64,000 nucleotides of DNA from Mycolicibacterium peregrinum (GTDB lineage Bacteria > Actinomycetota > Actinomycetes > Mycobacteriales > Mycobacteriaceae). The position numbers and the translations under genes were made by a program. Positions within the stretch are counted from its first letter, which is position 1; each line of letters begins with the position of its first letter. Under the pieces are notes generated by a model. The model was not told the DNA's origin and made no database searches. It was given only the letters and a program-made list of their open reading frames with translations. Positions 17,910 to 27,976 of the stretch are shown here, in pieces. The DNA is taken from positions 1 through 64,000 of the forward strand of contig NZ_LZSY01000098.1 of the NCBI RefSeq assembly GCF_001665625.1, given 5' to 3'.

Positions 17910-19463
17910 TCAGCCGCCCCGCGTGGCCAGGAACTTCTCGAGCTCCTCCACGGCATGGTTGATCGTGAACGAGGCCGGCTCCTGACGCGGCGGGAACTCT
18001 TTGAAGGTTTCCAGGAACTGATTGACGATCGCACCGGCGTAGAACATGAGGTACAGGCGATCGATCACCCAGTCCCAGTAGGTGTTTGACGTGACATCGG
18101 CGTGTTCGAACGGGTCGGTGCGCAGGTTGAACAGCTTCGGGGCGCGCAGCTTGGTGAACGGTTCGAACCACACCTCCAGGGTTCCCTGGCAGCGCTGCTC
18201 CATGAACACGACTTTCCAGTTGTCCGCGCGGACACCCAGGACATCGCCGTCGTCGGAGAAGTAGATCATCCCGCGCCGGGGGGATTTGTCGACCTCGCCG
18301 GTGAGATAGGGCAGCAGGTTGTACCCGTCGATATGGACCTTGTATTCGGTTTCCCCGTCGGCGCCGGCCTTGTAGCCCTGTTTGAGCTTCTCCACGATGT
18401 CAGGATCGCCCGCGGCAGCGACAAATGTGGGCAGCCAGTCATGGTGTTGCACAATCTCGTTCGAGACCGAACCGGGCGAGATCTTCCCCGTCCACCGGAT
18501 CATCTCGGGAATGCGGAAGGCACCTTCCCAGTTGGTGTTCTTCTCGCTGCGGAACGGAGTGGTCGCGCCGTCGGGCCAGCTGTTGGCGTGGGGTCCGTTG
18601 TCCGTGGAGTAGATGACGATGGTGTCCTCGGTGATACCGAGCTCGTCCACCAGGTCGAGTAATGTCCCGACGTGGCCGTCGTGATCGATCATCGTGTCGT
18701 GGTACCGCGACTGCCAGCGTCCGGCCTGCCCCTCGCTCTCCGGCTTGGTGTGGGTCCGGAAATGCATGTGGGTCATGTTCATCCATACGAAGAACGGTGT
18801 GTCTGATTCGTGCTGGCGCTTGATGAAATCCACACAGGCTGACGTGGTTTCATCGTCGACGGTCTCCATCCGCTTCTTCGTCAGCGGCCCGGTGTCCTCG
18901 ATGCGCTGCTTGCCGACCGGTCCGTAGCGTGGGTCGACCTCGCCGGAATCCTCTTCGGTGGCCCAGGAGTGGATGACGCCGCGGGGCAACAGCGCCTTGC
19001 GGAGCAGAGGTGCTTCTTCCTCGGTGGGATAGTCCTCGTGCTCGGGCTCCTCCTCGGCGTTGAGATGGTACAAGTTGCCGAAGAACTCGTCGAACCCGTG
19101 CGCGGTCGGCAGGTACTTGTTCAGATCGCCCAGGTGGTTCTTGCCGAATTGTCCGGTCGCATAACCCAACGGTTTCAGCAACTCGGCGATGGTCGGGTCC
19201 TCCTTCTGAAGGCCCACGTCGACGCCGGGCATACCCACCTTGCTCATTCCGGTGCGGTAGACACTCTGGCCGGTGATGAACGAAGCCCGACCGGCCGTAC
19301 AGCTTTGTTCACCGTACGAGTCGGTGAAAAGCATTCCCTCGTTTGCGATCCGGTCGATGTTGGGCGTCTGGTAGCCCATCATGCCGCGGCTGTAACAACT
19401 CAGGTTCCAGATCCCGATGTCGTCACCCCAGATGACCAGGATGTTGGGTTTGCCGTTGGACAT
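17910..19463 (-). CDS. Type I arylsulfatase (paralog 1)
   Basis: A 517-residue sulfatase of the alkaline-phosphatase superfamily, hydrolysing sulfate esters. Signature C-T-A-G-R (Cys55, in GEQSCTAGRASF) is the CxAxR form modified by FGE; Asp14-Asp15 (IWGDDIG) and STDNGPH supply metal ligands. No signal peptide is visible, so it is probably cytoplasmic, which fits maturation by cytoplasmic FGE. ATG at 19463; a long upstream extension runs into the neighbouring gene. Closely similar throughout to the gene at 19483-21033 (tandem duplication); 19-nt gap. Confidence 0.92.
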   Translation of the reverse strand: MSNGKPNILVIWGDDIGIWNLSCYSRGMMGYQTPNIDRIANEGMLFTDSYGEQSCTAGRASFITGQSVYRTGMSKVGMPGVDVGLQKEDPTIAELLKPLGYATGQFGKNHLGDLNKYLPTAHGFDEFFGNLYHLNAEEEPEHEDYPTEEEAPLLRKALLPRGVIHSWATEEDSGEVDPRYGPVGKQRIEDTGPLTKKRMETVDDETTSACVDFIKRQHESDTPFFVWMNMTHMHFRTHTKPESEGQAGRWQSRYHDTMIDHDGHVGTLLDLVDELGITEDTIVIYSTDNGPHANSWPDGATTPFRSEKNTNWEGAFRIPEMIRWTGKISPGSVSNEIVQHHDWLPTFVAAAGDPDIVEKLKQGYKAGADGETEYKVHIDGYNLLPYLTGEVDKSPRRGMIYFSDDGDVLGVRADNWKVVFMEQRCQGTLEVWFEPFTKLRAPKLFNLRTDPFEHADVTSNTYWDWVIDRLYLMFYAGAIVNQFLETFKEFPPRQEPASFTINHAVEELEKFLATRGG

Positions 19464-19482
19464 CTTCCGTCTGCTCCTTCGC

Positions 19483-21033
<1,551 letters not shown>

Positions 21034-21171
21034 GTTGGCTCCTCGCCTCGACAGATGCACCCCGACCCGTTTCCGACCTTAGGCGCTCTGTGACGTGCTC
21101 GCCGCGGCTTCGTCCGCCTGTCGCCGGATATTTACGCATTCGTCCAGCGTTGCGGTGGTAAGACCAAAGCC

Positions 21172-22263
21172 ATGAGTGAGCCGACAGTCCGCGAGGCAGT
21201 GCGCACCCTGCACCCCGGTTACTTCGCGCTCGTCATGGGCACCGGAATCATGTCCATCGCAATGACTTACCACCGTGCGCATGCGGTTTCGGTGGTGCTG
21301 TTGTGGATCGCGGGCATCGCCTACGTGGTTCTGGTGACGCTGACGGTCCTCCGTATCGTCGCCTTCCGCCGGGAGTTCATGGCCGATCTGACCGATCCGA
21401 GCCGCGGTTTCGCCATGTTCACGTTCGTGGCCGCGACCTGCGTGGTCGGGACGCGACTGGCCGCTGACGGCCATTACGGCTTGGCGTTCACACTCTTGGC
21501 GATCGGCTGGGTCGCCTGGATGGTGCTGGGCTATGTGGTGCCGTGGACGGCGGTTCTCGGTCAAGCCGTCCGGCCAGTGCTGCAGAGTGCCAACGGCACC
21601 TGGTTCATCTGGGTGGTGGCCAGCCAGTCCATCGCGGTGCTGGCCGCGGCGTTACAACCCGAAATAGCCGTGGGCCGTTCGGAATTGGCGTTGTTGGCGG
21701 TGTTCTCTTGGTCGGTCGGGATATTTCTCTACGGCGCGGCCGGCATCTTCGTGGCTGTCCGGATGCTGGTGTACCCGCTGCTGCCCACCGATCTCACGCC
21801 GCCGTACTGGGTGGCGATGGGGGCCACCGCCATCACCGTGGTGGCCGGGGCCCGGATCGTGGAGATGGCGGATGCGCCCATGGTCGCGGCCACGCGCGGC
21901 CTGATCGCGGGAACGTCGGTCTTCTTCTGGGCCTTCGGTACCTGGCTCATCCCGCCGCTGATCGCGGCCGGGATCTGGCGCCACTGGGTTCATCGCATTC
22001 CGTTGCGCTACGACGCCACCCTGTGGAGTGTGGTCTTCCCGCTCGGCATGTACGGCGTCGGTGGCCACTACCTCGGTCAGGCCGATCAGTTGCCGATCGT
22101 GGAGCGCATCGGATACATCGAGAGCTGGATCGCGCTGGCGGTGTGGGCGCTGGTGTTCGTGGCGATGCTCCGCCACCTCGTCCTCACGCTCTGGCTCGAT
22201 CGCGACGCCACCCCTGGCGTGGACGCCGTATCCGGCGCACCCTTGGAGGTGGAGGGTGATTGA
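21172..22263 (+). CDS. TDT/SLAC1-family (TehA-like) transporter
   Basis: A 363-residue membrane protein of the tellurite-resistance/dicarboxylate transporter family. The N-terminus LHPGYFALVMGTGIMSIA is the characteristic first-helix signature; about ten hydrophobic helices follow, including FIWVVASQSIAVLAAAL, AFGTWLIPPLIAAGIW and SVVFPLGMYGVGGHYLG. Family members move malate, chloride/nitrate or sulfite (fungal Ssu1). Divergent from the sulfatase operon; sulfite or sulfate export would make sense but is only inference. Confidence 0.85.
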   Translation: MSEPTVREAVRTLHPGYFALVMGTGIMSIAMTYHRAHAVSVVLLWIAGIAYVVLVTLTVLRIVAFRREFMADLTDPSRGFAMFTFVAATCVVGTRLAADGHYGLAFTLLAIGWVAWMVLGYVVPWTAVLGQAVRPVLQSANGTWFIWVVASQSIAVLAAALQPEIAVGRSELALLAVFSWSVGIFLYGAAGIFVAVRMLVYPLLPTDLTPPYWVAMGATAITVVAGARIVEMADAPMVAATRGLIAGTSVFFWAFGTWLIPPLIAAGIWRHWVHRIPLRYDATLWSVVFPLGMYGVGGHYLGQADQLPIVERIGYIESWIALAVWALVFVAMLRHLVLTLWLDRDATPGVDAVSGAPLEVEGD

Positions 22264-22264
22264 C

Positions 22265-22540
22265 ATGTACGACAAGGATCTGACCAACAAGTGGCTCGTC
22301 GAGATCGAGTTCTCCGAGGACGAGGTCCACACCCACGCGTCGGCCCGGGCGCAGGTGCGCGACGACACCATGTCCACCACCGGCGACGCCTACCGCAACC
22401 CGAAAGACCCCGGCGCACCGATGATCGGTGAGGAGATCGCTGCGGCCCGTGCCCTCATCGCCTTGGGCAGCGATCTCCTGCATGCCGCATCGGCACGCAT
22501 CGAGCAGTCCACGCACCACCCGGTGCATCTGTACCGCTGA
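22265..22540 (+). CDS. DUF1876 domain protein (Rv1738/Rv2632c-like)
   Basis: A 91-residue protein matching the DUF1876 pattern: KWLVEIEFSEDEVHTHASARAQVRD, then GDAYRNPKDP, then EEIAAARALIALGSDLLHAASARIE. M. tuberculosis members Rv1738 and Rv2632c are stress-linked; Rv1738 is strongly DosR-induced and structurally resembles ribosome hibernation factors. Start ATG at 22265 lies one nt after the transporter stop, so it is cotranscribed. I see no DosR box close to it. Confidence 0.85.
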   Translation: MYDKDLTNKWLVEIEFSEDEVHTHASARAQVRDDTMSTTGDAYRNPKDPGAPMIGEEIAAARALIALGSDLLHAASARIEQSTHHPVHLYR

Positions 22541-22585
22541 ACGGGGCTGCCAGGGTGTCCGCCCGGGTGCGGCACACTCTTCGGC

Positions 22586-23269
22586 ATGTCCGACCACTCT
22601 TTGCGCGGGGTCATGTCGGTGACCGCGCCGATCGGCCTGGCGTTCATTCCGCTGGGCATGGCTCTGGGGCTGCTGGTGGTCCACGCGGGCCTGGATTGGT
22701 GGTGGGCGCCGGCCTTCGCCGCGGTGATCTACGCCGGCTCCCTGGAATTCCTGATGGTGGGACTGGCGGCAACGGCGGCACCTCTCGGCACGGTCGCATT
22801 GACCACGTTCATCGTGAACAGTCGGCACGCGTTCTACGCGCTGTCGTTCCCGTTGGACCGCGTCAAGAGTCCCGTGGGCAAGCTCTACAGCACCTACGCG
22901 CTGTCGGATGAGGCGTACGCGGTGGCGGTGAGCCCGGCTGCCGAGCACTGGACAAGTCGGCCGATTCTGATGATGCAGGCCGCGTTGCAGGCGCTCTGGG
23001 TCACCGGCGCCGCGCTGGGCGGACTGATCGGTTCGGCACTGCCGGTCGAACGATTGCAGGGGCTGGATTTCGCCCTGACTGCGCTGTTCGTCGTGCTGGC
23101 CATCGACGCATACCGGCAGCGGCCCGACCGGCTGACCGCACTGACGGCAGTGGGCTGCGCGGTGGTCGCCTGGCTGCTGGTGCCCGGCCAACTGCTGGTC
23201 TGCGCGTTCGCCGGCTTCACGGTGGTGCTGCTGGCCCGACTCGGCGTCGAACGGCGTCGTCATGCCTGA
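22586..23269 (+). CDS. azlC: AzlC-family amino-acid exporter, large subunit
   Basis: A 227-residue inner-membrane protein of the AzlC/YgaZ family, the large subunit of branched-chain amino acid exporters. Signature regions are GVMSVTAPIGLAFIPLGMALG, IYAGSLEFLMVGLAATAAPLGTVALTTFIVNSRHAFYALSF (the NxRHxxY motif) and LSDEAYAVAVS. The gene overlaps azlD by 8 nt, the usual two-subunit arrangement. Confidence 0.9.
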   Translation: MSDHSLRGVMSVTAPIGLAFIPLGMALGLLVVHAGLDWWWAPAFAAVIYAGSLEFLMVGLAATAAPLGTVALTTFIVNSRHAFYALSFPLDRVKSPVGKLYSTYALSDEAYAVAVSPAAEHWTSRPILMMQAALQALWVTGAALGGLIGSALPVERLQGLDFALTALFVVLAIDAYRQRPDRLTALTAVGCAVVAWLLVPGQLLVCAFAGFTVVLLARLGVERRRHA

Positions 23270-23591
23270 CCACGCCGGTCACATCGCGCTGCTGGTGGCT
23301 GTCGCGGCCGGCATCACCTGGGCGTTGCGTGCCCTGCCATTCGCGGTTCTCGCGCCGATGCGGCACAGCACCGTGGTGCGTTACCTCAGTACGCACATGC
23401 CGCTCGGGGTGATGGCCATGCTGGCGATCTATACCTTGCGGGGCCACACCGACGGCGGCACCCGGCAACTGCTGTGGCTGGGCATCGCGGTGGCGTCGAC
23501 CGCAGCCCTGCACTGGGTGCGCGGCAGCGCGCTGTTGTCGATCCTGGCCGGTACGACGATCTATGTCGTGCTGATGTCGTTTTGGGCGTGA
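23262..23591 (+). CDS. azlD: AzlD-family amino-acid exporter, small subunit
   Basis: A 109-residue protein with about four transmembrane helices, typical of AzlD/YgaH. Conserved elements: GITWALRALPFAVL at the start, STHMPLGVMAMLAIYTL in the middle and STAALHWVRGSALLSILAGTTIYVVLM. Start overlaps the azlC stop by 8 nt. Convergent with the 3beta-HSD gene 19 nt away, without an obvious hairpin. Confidence 0.88.
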   Translation: MPDHAGHIALLVAVAAGITWALRALPFAVLAPMRHSTVVRYLSTHMPLGVMAMLAIYTLRGHTDGGTRQLLWLGIAVASTAALHWVRGSALLSILAGTTIYVVLMSFWA

Positions 23592-23610
23592 GAATTTCGT
23601 GGAAGCGTGC

Positions 23611-24705
23611 TCAGCGAGCGGCCGCGGCGGCCGGCTCCTTCTTCGCCGACTCCATCTGGTGGAACATGTCGACGTAGTAGGGCATGCATTCGGCCATCGC
23701 CTGTTCGGTGGTGAACAACGGCTCGTAGCCAAGGTCGCGCTTGGCCTTCGCGATGGAGAAGTAGTTGTTGAGGTAAAGCCGTTCCACCGCAAGGGGTTCG
23801 ATCAACGGCTCGGGCAGGGCGAACTTGAAGTGAAGCCACTGCCAGGCCATCATCACCTTGTGCACCAGGCGTCCTGACACATAGAACGTCGGCAGCGGAC
23901 GGCCGCATGCCGCCAGGACGGGACGGGCGAACTCGAACATGTTGATGGGCTCGCCGTCGTTGATGAAATAGGCCTGACCGGGTGCGGTGCCGCCGGGGAC
24001 CAGATGCTGGCCGGCCAGGATGAACCCGTGGATCAGGTTGTGCACGTATGAGTTGTCCAGCTTGATGTTCTTGTTGCCGACCAGCACCTTGACGTGTCCG
24101 GCGAGCACGTTCTCGAACACCTTGCGGAACATGGTCTGATCGCCGCGGCCCCAGATGCCGCTGGGCCGGATCGCGCAGGTGAGCATGCCGTGTTCGCCGT
24201 TCTGTGCCAGCACGAACTTCTCTGCCACGACCTTGGTTTCGGTGTAGAGGTCGTTGAACCGGGCGGTGTACGGCATGGTCTCGTCGCCGTTGACGATGTC
24301 TTGTCCGCCCATGACCACGCTGTTGGAGGCGGTGTAGACGAAGCGCTTGACGCCCGCCTCCTGGGCCGCGTGTACGAGGTTCTTGGTGCCCTCGACGTTG
24401 ACGGCGAAGCTGCGCTGCCGGTACTCCTCGGTGACCGAGGCGCCGCCCATCAGGTCGATGATGGCCGCGGTGTGGATGACGGTGTCGATGTCCTTGACGG
24501 CCGCGGCCACGGTCTGCTTGTCGCAGATGTCGCCCTCGATGACCTCAAGACCGGCGTGATCGGCCAGTGGCGACGGTGCGCGGTCGAAGGAGCGCACCAC
24601 GTATCCGCGGTCGAGCAGCTCGGTCACCAGATTGGCGCCGACGAAGCCGGAGCCTCCGGTCACCAGGACGCGGCCGAGTTCAGTGGTCAAAGATGCGTCA
24701 CCCAT
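23611..24705 (-). CDS. 3beta-hydroxysteroid dehydrogenase/isomerase (cholesterol pathway)
   Basis: Extended SDR, 364 residues, matching mycobacterial 3beta-HSD (Rv1106c; MSMEG_5228 in M. smegmatis), which oxidises cholesterol to cholest-4-en-3-one, the first catabolic step. Visible: VTGGSGFVGANLVTELLDRG with Asp after beta-2 (RSFDRAP, NAD-type), TASNSVVMGG, catalytic YTETKVVAEKF, FINDGEPINMFEF typical of the 3beta-HSD family, and a hydrophobic C-terminal half for membrane association. A KstR operator lies just upstream. Synteny with xseB/xseA/ispH supports orthology. Confidence 0.92.
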   Translation of the reverse strand: MGDASLTTELGRVLVTGGSGFVGANLVTELLDRGYVVRSFDRAPSPLADHAGLEVIEGDICDKQTVAAAVKDIDTVIHTAAIIDLMGGASVTEEYRQRSFAVNVEGTKNLVHAAQEAGVKRFVYTASNSVVMGGQDIVNGDETMPYTARFNDLYTETKVVAEKFVLAQNGEHGMLTCAIRPSGIWGRGDQTMFRKVFENVLAGHVKVLVGNKNIKLDNSYVHNLIHGFILAGQHLVPGGTAPGQAYFINDGEPINMFEFARPVLAACGRPLPTFYVSGRLVHKVMMAWQWLHFKFALPEPLIEPLAVERLYLNNYFSIAKAKRDLGYEPLFTTEQAMAECMPYYVDMFHQMESAKKEPAAAAAR

Positions 24706-24717
24706 GACGGGCAGCTT

Positions 24718-24737
24718 AACTGAAACAGGTTCCAGTT
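24718..24737. promoter_or_regulatory. KstR operator of the 3beta-HSD gene
   Basis: The core 14-mer TGAAACAGGTTCCA (24721-24734) fits TnnAACnnGTTnnA exactly and ends 15 nt before the start codon. On the coding strand the 20-mer is AACTGGAACCTGTTTCAGTT. As I recall it, the characterised M. smegmatis MSMEG_5228 operator is AACTGGAACGTGTTTCAGTT, one base different. Confidence 0.9.
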
Positions 24738-24768
24738 TCGAGCGCGATGCGCAAAAATAGTTGCTGGA

Positions 24769-24996
24769 TCAATCTTCTTCGGCCTCCCGCGCAGCCAGCG
24801 CCTGCTCGACGCGCTGGCGTGCTCCCGCTAAGTGCTCTTCGCACCGTTGTGCCAGCTTCTCGCCCCGCTCCCAGAGGTTGAGCGAAGCATCGAGATCGAG
24901 GCCACCCTGCTCCAACTGCTGCACGACGGCGATCAGCTCATCGCGGGCCTCTTCATAGCCCAACTCACTAATAGGCTTAATACTCACGATGCTCAC
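24769..24996 (-). CDS. xseB: Exonuclease VII small subunit
   Basis: A 75-residue acidic helical protein with the XseB pattern: ISELGYEEARDELIAVVQQLEQGGLDLDASLNLWERGEKLAQRCEEHL. It binds the large subunit XseA to form the ssDNA-specific exonuclease VII used in repair. GTG start at 24996, with a second GTG at 24987 in frame as alternative. Follows xseA by 5 nt. Confidence 0.92.
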   Translation of the reverse strand: MSIVSIKPISELGYEEARDELIAVVQQLEQGGLDLDASLNLWERGEKLAQRCEEHLAGARQRVEQALAAREAEED

Positions 24997-25001
24997 ACCC
25001 T

Positions 25002-26276
25002 CTACTCATTGCCGTCGCTCACGTCATTGCCGTCGCTCACGGCTGCACCCTCATTGCCGTCGCTCGCGGCGGTGATCACTCCGTCCGACACCCGGACCCG
25101 CAGTCGGGTGCCTTCCGGCGCATCGGCCACTGAACGTAAAACGGTCGGTTCACCCGACGTCGGAACCGTCTGCACCACCGCATACCCGCGGGCCAGGGTG
25201 GCTGCCGGGCCGAGCGCGGTCAGCCGTGCAGACAGGTGGCCGATGGTATCGGCCTCCGCGGCGATCAGCCGCGTGATGTCACGTTGGGCGGTGGCCCTGG
25301 CCCGCGTGATCTCGTCGGCGCGTGCGGTGAGCGCCGCCAGGGGTTGCGCGAGGACCGGGCGGCTGCGCAGCTGCTCCAGGTGATGCTGTTCGCGGTGCAC
25401 CCAGTTGCGGAGTGCGCGGGCGCTGCGCCGGTGCAGATCGGTGATCAGCGCCTGTTCGGCGGCGGCGTCGGGAACGATCCGCTTGGCCGCGTCGGTCGGG
25501 GTGGCGGCGCGCAGGTCGGCGACGAGATCGGACAGGGGAGCGTCGGGTTCGTGGCCGATCGCGCTGACCACCGGGGTGCGGCAGGCGACGATGGCGCGAC
25601 ACAGCGTCTCGTCGGAGAACGGCAGCAGGTCCTCGACGCTGCCGCCGCCGCGTGCCAGGACGATGACATCGACGTCGGGATCGGCGTCCAGCGCCGCCAG
25701 CGCGTCCACGATCTGGGGAACGGCATTGGGTCCCTGGACGATCGTGTTGCGGATCGCGAAACGCACTGCGGGCCAACGGGTGGTGGCGACCGTCGTCACG
25801 TCCCGTTCGGCGGCTGACGCGCGTCCGGTGATCAGACCGATGGTGTTGGGCAGGAACGGGATCGGCCGTTTGAGGCGGGGGTCGAACAGTCCTTCGGCCT
25901 CCAGCAGCCGACGCAACCGCTCGATCCGGGCCAGCAGCTCACCGATACCGACCGCACGAATCTCGCTGACCCGCAACGAGAATGTGCCGCGACCGGTGTA
26001 GAAGTTGGGCTTGCCGCAGATGATCACCTGGGTGCCCTCGGACAGCTTGACCGGTGCATTGCGCACCAGATCGCGCGGGCAGGTCAGGGTCAGGGACATG
26101 TCGGCGGCCGGATCCCGCAGCACCATGAAGACGGTTTTGGAGTCCGGGCGGATCTTGAGCTCGGTCAGCTGCCCTTCGACCCACACCGTGCCGAGCCGGT
26201 CGATCCACTTGGCGACGCGGGTCGCCACGGCGCGGACCGGCCAGGGGTTTTCCGGTGACTGGCCCGGTTCGGTCAC
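25002..26276 (-). CDS. xseA: Exonuclease VII large subunit
   Basis: Catalytic subunit of exonuclease VII, 424 residues. The N-terminal OB-fold is around residues 10-110 ([25 protein letters not shown]). The nuclease core follows: [45 protein letters not shown] and [29 protein letters not shown]. The last about 20 residues are a low-complexity SDGN(E/D) repeat not expected in the family. GTG start at 26276 overlaps the upstream stop as GTGA. Confidence 0.94.
   Translation of the reverse strand: MTEPGQSPENPWPVRAVATRVAKWIDRLGTVWVEGQLTELKIRPDSKTVFMVLRDPAADMSLTLTCPRDLVRNAPVKLSEGTQVIICGKPNFYTGRGTFSLRVSEIRAVGIGELLARIERLRRLLEAEGLFDPRLKRPIPFLPNTIGLITGRASAAERDVTTVATTRWPAVRFAIRNTIVQGPNAVPQIVDALAALDADPDVDVIVLARGGGSVEDLLPFSDETLCRAIVACRTPVVSAIGHEPDAPLSDLVADLRAATPTDAAKRIVPDAAAEQALITDLHRRSARALRNWVHREQHHLEQLRSRPVLAQPLAALTARADEITRARATAQRDITRLIAAEADTIGHLSARLTALGPAATLARGYAVVQTVPTSGEPTVLRSVADAPEGTRLRVRVSDGVITAASDGNEGAAVSDGNDVSDGNE
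25005..25070. repeat. Imperfect tandem repeat in the 3' end of xseA
   Basis: The unit TCATTGCCGTCGCTCACG (+ strand) occurs three times with slight change: twice head to tail at 25006-25041 and once more at about 25051. It encodes the C-terminal SDGNE/SDGND copies of XseA. Copy number probably varies between strains. Confidence 0.75.
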
Positions 26277-26854
26277 TTCGCGGTCGCGCGGGTGATCCTG
26301 TTGGCGAGCAACGTGACGAACGGTGCGCGGGCCCGGCCGGCCTCCTCATAGGCCAGGAGCGCTTCGAGATCGGCCACGCGCAACGAGGTCAACCGGGCGC
26401 GAAGCTGCGCCAGCGTCAGCGCGTCGTACCCGAGTTCGGCCGCGATGTCCGGCGCGGCCCCTGCGTCGGCAGCACGTGCGGACTTGCCGTTCGTCCCAGC
26501 TGCGGACTCGGGCTCCCCGGTGCTGTACAGCGCGAACCGCCCCTCGGTACGCCGGTCGCCGTCGGTGGCCTCCGCGTCGTCGACCGTCGCGCCGTCGAGG
26601 TCGGAGTCGAGATCCTCGTCGAAGGTGGCCCACTCGGGCTGCTCGTCCTTGGGCGGAAACAGTTGTTCGAGCGTTTCGTCGCCCTTGACCACGAGCTCGG
26701 CAAGGTTCTGCTGGACGTGCATGACGATGTTGGCCGCCTGGCTGGCCACCGTCATGGGGTAGGTCAGGATGGTTTGGGGCAGCTTGCGAGTTTCCTCGAT
26801 CGCGGTCGCAGCCGCGCCCACCAGCAGCCGGACCCCGTACGGTGCAGTTCCCAT
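26273..26854 (-). CDS. Rv1109c-like (lipid-droplet-associated type) protein
   Basis: A 193-residue protein in the place of M. tuberculosis Rv1109c. The N-terminal 60 residues ([61 protein letters not shown]) are amphipathic/hydrophobic. An acidic, disordered middle follows, and a short C-terminal helical domain ([44 protein letters not shown]) resembles DNA-associated helices in other proteins. Homologs are annotated as lipid-droplet-associated. The ATG at 26854 is preferred over a GTG two codons upstream. Coupled to xseA by a GTGA overlap. Confidence 0.78.
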   Translation of the reverse strand: MGTAPYGVRLLVGAAATAIEETRKLPQTILTYPMTVASQAANIVMHVQQNLAELVVKGDETLEQLFPPKDEQPEWATFDEDLDSDLDGATVDDAEATDGDRRTEGRFALYSTGEPESAAGTNGKSARAADAGAAPDIAAELGYDALTLAQLRARLTSLRVADLEALLAYEEAGRARAPFVTLLANRITRATAK

Positions 26855-26916
26855 GTGCACAGACTAGCCACAGCCACGGCTGGCTCCCTTGCATTGTCGC
26901 CCCGTACCCTGGAGAC

Positions 26917-27930
26917 ATGCCGCCGACAATCAACATGGGTATCCCGGGTGCCACGAGCTCGGTGAGGTCGGGCGGCGGTTCGCAAGCCTTTGGCAAGCGC
27001 GTCCTGCTGGCCGAACCGCGCGGATACTGCGCGGGTGTGGACCGGGCCGTCGAGACCGTCGAGCGCGCCCTTGAGAAGCACGGCGCACCGGTCTATGTGC
27101 GCCACGAGATCGTGCACAACGTGCACGTCGTCGAAACGCTGGCCAAGGCCGGCGCGGTGTTCGTCGACGAGACGGACGAGGTGCCCGAAGGGGCGATCGT
27201 GGTGTTCTCGGCGCACGGCGTCGCGCCGACCGTGCACGTCGAGGCTGCCGCCCGCAACCTCAGGACGATCGACGCCACCTGCCCGCTGGTCACCAAGGTG
27301 CACAACGAGGCCAAGCGGTTCGCCCGCGACGACTACGACATCCTGCTCGTCGGTCACACCGGTCATGAGGAGGTCGTCGGCACCGCGGGTGAGGCGCCCG
27401 ACCACGTCCAGGTCGTCGACAATCCGGACGCGGTGGACCAGGTGACGGTGCGTGACCCGAACAAGGTCATCTGGCTGTCGCAGACCACGCTGAGCGTCGA
27501 CGAGACGATGGAGACGGTGCGCCGGCTCCGCGAGAAGTTCCCGACGCTGCAGGATCCGCCGAGCGACGACATCTGCTACGCGACGCAGAACCGTCAGGTT
27601 GCCGTCAAGGCGATGGCGCCCGAATGTGAGCTCGTGATCGTGGTCGGCTCGCGCAACTCGTCGAACTCTGTGCGACTGGTCGAGGTGGCCCTCGGCGCCG
27701 GATCCGACGCCGCCCACTTGGTCGACTACGCCGAAGACATCGACCCGGCCTGGTTGGAGGGCGTCACCACGGTGGGCGTCACCTCCGGGGCATCGGTTCC
27801 CGAGGTGCTCGTGCGCGGTGTGCTCGAGCGGCTTGCCGAATACGGTTACGGCACTGTGCAGCCCGTGACCACCGCCAACGAGACGTTGGTGTTCGCCTTG
27901 CCGCGTGAGATCCGCCCGCCGCGCGCCTGA
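26917..27930 (+). CDS. ispH: 4-hydroxy-3-methylbut-2-enyl diphosphate reductase IspH
   Basis: Last enzyme of the MEP isoprenoid pathway, a [4Fe-4S] reductase producing IPP and DMAPP from HMBPP. The three cluster cysteines are visible: Cys38 ([11 protein letters not shown]), Cys122 ([11 protein letters not shown]) and Cys220 ([11 protein letters not shown]). Conserved HEIVHN and [11 protein letters not shown] histidines line the active site. 337 residues from the ATG at 26917; a second ATG six codons in is possible. Divergent from the Rv1109c-like/xseA/xseB operon. Corresponds to Rv1110 (lytB2). Confidence 0.95.
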   Translation: MPPTINMGIPGATSSVRSGGGSQAFGKRVLLAEPRGYCAGVDRAVETVERALEKHGAPVYVRHEIVHNVHVVETLAKAGAVFVDETDEVPEGAIVVFSAHGVAPTVHVEAAARNLRTIDATCPLVTKVHNEAKRFARDDYDILLVGHTGHEEVVGTAGEAPDHVQVVDNPDAVDQVTVRDPNKVIWLSQTTLSVDETMETVRRLREKFPTLQDPPSDDICYATQNRQVAVKAMAPECELVIVVGSRNSSNSVRLVEVALGAGSDAAHLVDYAEDIDPAWLEGVTTVGVTSGASVPEVLVRGVLERLAEYGYGTVQPVTTANETLVFALPREIRPPRA

Positions 27931-27976
27931 CCCACATGCCTGATTCCGGGCAACCGGGGTGACGGCTGAACCGCCT

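Noticed and set aside
21160..21176. GTAAGACCAAAGCC as a DosR box before the TDT-carrier/DUF1876 genes
   Set aside because: Only about 9 of 12 core positions match, it lacks the dyad, and it runs into the start codon.
25005..25070. CRISPR-like repeats
   Set aside because: Short head-to-tail coding repeat without spacers or cas genes; it is a coding tandem repeat in xseA.
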